Shown piece by piece: positions 33,851 through 34,456 of a stretch of 34,456 nt of DNA. The stretch is from Desulforamulus profundi (lineage in GTDB: Bacteria; Bacillota_B; Desulfotomaculia; Desulfotomaculales; Desulfotomaculaceae). Under the pieces are notes generated by a model that had not been told where the DNA came from, made no database searches, and saw nothing but the letters and a program-made list of their open reading frames with translations. The position numbers and the translations under genes were made by a program. The stretch spans positions 1 to 34,456 of the forward strand of contig NZ_AWQQ01000024.1 in the NCBI RefSeq assembly GCF_002607855.1, read 5' to 3'. Each line of letters begins with the position of its first letter. The first letter of the stretch is position 1.

Positions 33851-34456
33851 ACAAACTGAAATTAAAGCTATCCTGGATGAATACCGTGTCTTGGCGAGTA
33901 AAATCGCTGTAAGACAATGGCATTTGTTTTTTACTAAGGGTGGCTTTAATAAGAATGCGGACATCAAAACTATTTCCACCAGGCTGTCAGAGCGATATAA
34001 GCAAACCTGCCAATACCAAGTAGTCGGGTCGCTGGAGTCTTTCATCTCTAACCGGAAGAATGACTTCGTTGACCGGGTTTGCCACAGTTCCTTAGACGTA
34101 AGGACCAAGACAGACTTACTTTACATCAATAAACACGGGAAATGGTTTAATGACTCAATAAAAATCCCGGTGTTTGGTGATAAAGGCAAGAAAGTAAAGG
34201 GTGAGTACAGGGAGATAAGCCCGGAAGTTATTAGACTAGCCCGCAAAATATTCAAGCACATTCTTTCTAAACACCGTAAGCCTACGATGGGGCGTATAAA
34301 TATGGCTTTAGACCAAAAGGTTGCGGTAATTAAAACTAGGAACAATAACGGTGCCAAGAAGTTTGACTATTGGGTTCGGTTATCTACTCTGGATAAAGGC
34401 AAGCCGGTTTACATTCCTGTGCAGTCTAACGAATATTTTGAGGATATACCGGGTCA
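33807..34456 (+). CDS. tnpB: IS607-associated TnpB, cut by the window end
   Basis: Partial, 216 codons. ATG 33807 lies inside tnpA. It reads MIRTYQLKHQANKSKQTEIK, CHSSLDVRTKTDLLYINKHG, and ends at VYIPVQSNEYFEDIPG, with no stop before 34456. The RuvC and zinc-finger parts lie beyond. The last 87 bases are identical to the tnpB fragment at 28389-28475 (opposite strand), where the same protein continues to its C-terminus. Confidence 0.88.
   Translation, partial: MIRTYQLKHQANKSKQTEIKAILDEYRVLASKIAVRQWHLFFTKGGFNKNADIKTISTRLSERYKQTCQYQVVGSLESFISNRKNDFVDRVCHSSLDVRTKTDLLYINKHGKWFNDSIKIPVFGDKGKKVKGEYREISPEVIRLARKIFKHILSKHRKPTMGRINMALDQKVAVIKTRNNNGAKKFDYWVRLSTLDKGKPVYIPVQSNEYFEDIPG

Larger units (their letters stand above)
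33150..34456 (+). mobile_element. IS607-family element, right part beyond the window
   Basis: A serine recombinase gene followed by an overlapping tnpB, the layout of IS607. The left end is not resolved but lies after the parS palindrome, near 33150. The element interrupts whatever followed parB. A repeat of AACTAACTAACT lies at 33097-33112. Confidence 0.75.

Noticed and set aside
1..34456. tRNA or rRNA genes
   Set aside because: No cloverleaf with GGTTCGA-type arm or rRNA-like conserved blocks was seen on either strand by eye.

Overview
The window looks like chromosome of a spore-forming, anaerobic Firmicute of the Desulfotomaculum/Desulforamulus (Peptococcales) type. The reasons are moderate GC, strong GGAGG-type ribosome binding sites with many TTG/GTG starts, a TRAP-type trp leader, a SigI/RsgI pair, an M-box corA, a group D-like [FeFe]-hydrogenase protein, Soj/Spo0J with a B. 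subtilis-type parS, and several transposons. Assignments rest on reading motifs by eye; no search was run.

Layout. 1-3.7 kb: truncated IS110 transposase, ChrB-like protein, IS200/IS605 element (tnpA, tnpB, probable omega RNA). 3.8-5.2 kb: TauE/SafE exporter and a binding-protein remnant. 5.6-9.5 kb: five-gene MacAB-like efflux operon with a lipoprotein. 9.5-12.7 kb: ArsR regulator with a Cys-rich tail, a split permease, a CxxC thioredoxin-like protein and a full-length permease, with AT-rich palindromes at two promoters. 12.7-13.2 kb: radical-SAM and IS256 remnants. 13.3-14.6 kb: degenerate macro domain fused to an SGNH hydrolase, then a SWIM zinc-finger protein on the other strand. 14.7-21.6 kb: complete trpEGDCFBA operon behind a leader with eleven (G/U)AG triplets, an antiterminator and a terminator. 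21.6-23.7 kb: sigI-rsgI. 23.7-25.1 kb, minus strand: promoter, M-box, terminator, a 25-codon reading frame and corA. 25.8-27.5 kb: hydrogenase-like protein. 27.6-28.8 kb: IS607-type tnpB fragment abutting an Lrp fragment. 28.8-33.06 kb: parS-like site, parA split by a 2.46-kb group II intron at its Walker A codons, parB, and a perfect parS inside a 38-bp palindrome. 33.2-34.46 kb: IS607-type tnpA and the start of tnpB, cut by the window end.

Base quality. Twelve single-base gaps break otherwise sound genes (tnpB of IS605, trpE, trpD, trpB, sigI, rsgI, corA, tnpB of IS607, the intron ORF, parA twice, parB). Every one is repaired by adding one base, usually to a short homopolymer. I read them as sequence errors, and gene spans are given as if corrected.

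Most notable: the parA intron with exon-pairing sequences visible on both sides; the TRAP-type trp leader; an acidic/proline-rich reading frame between the M-box terminator and corA, recalling mgtL-type leaders; the macro-SGNH fusion; and the parS palindrome overlapping the parB stop codon.
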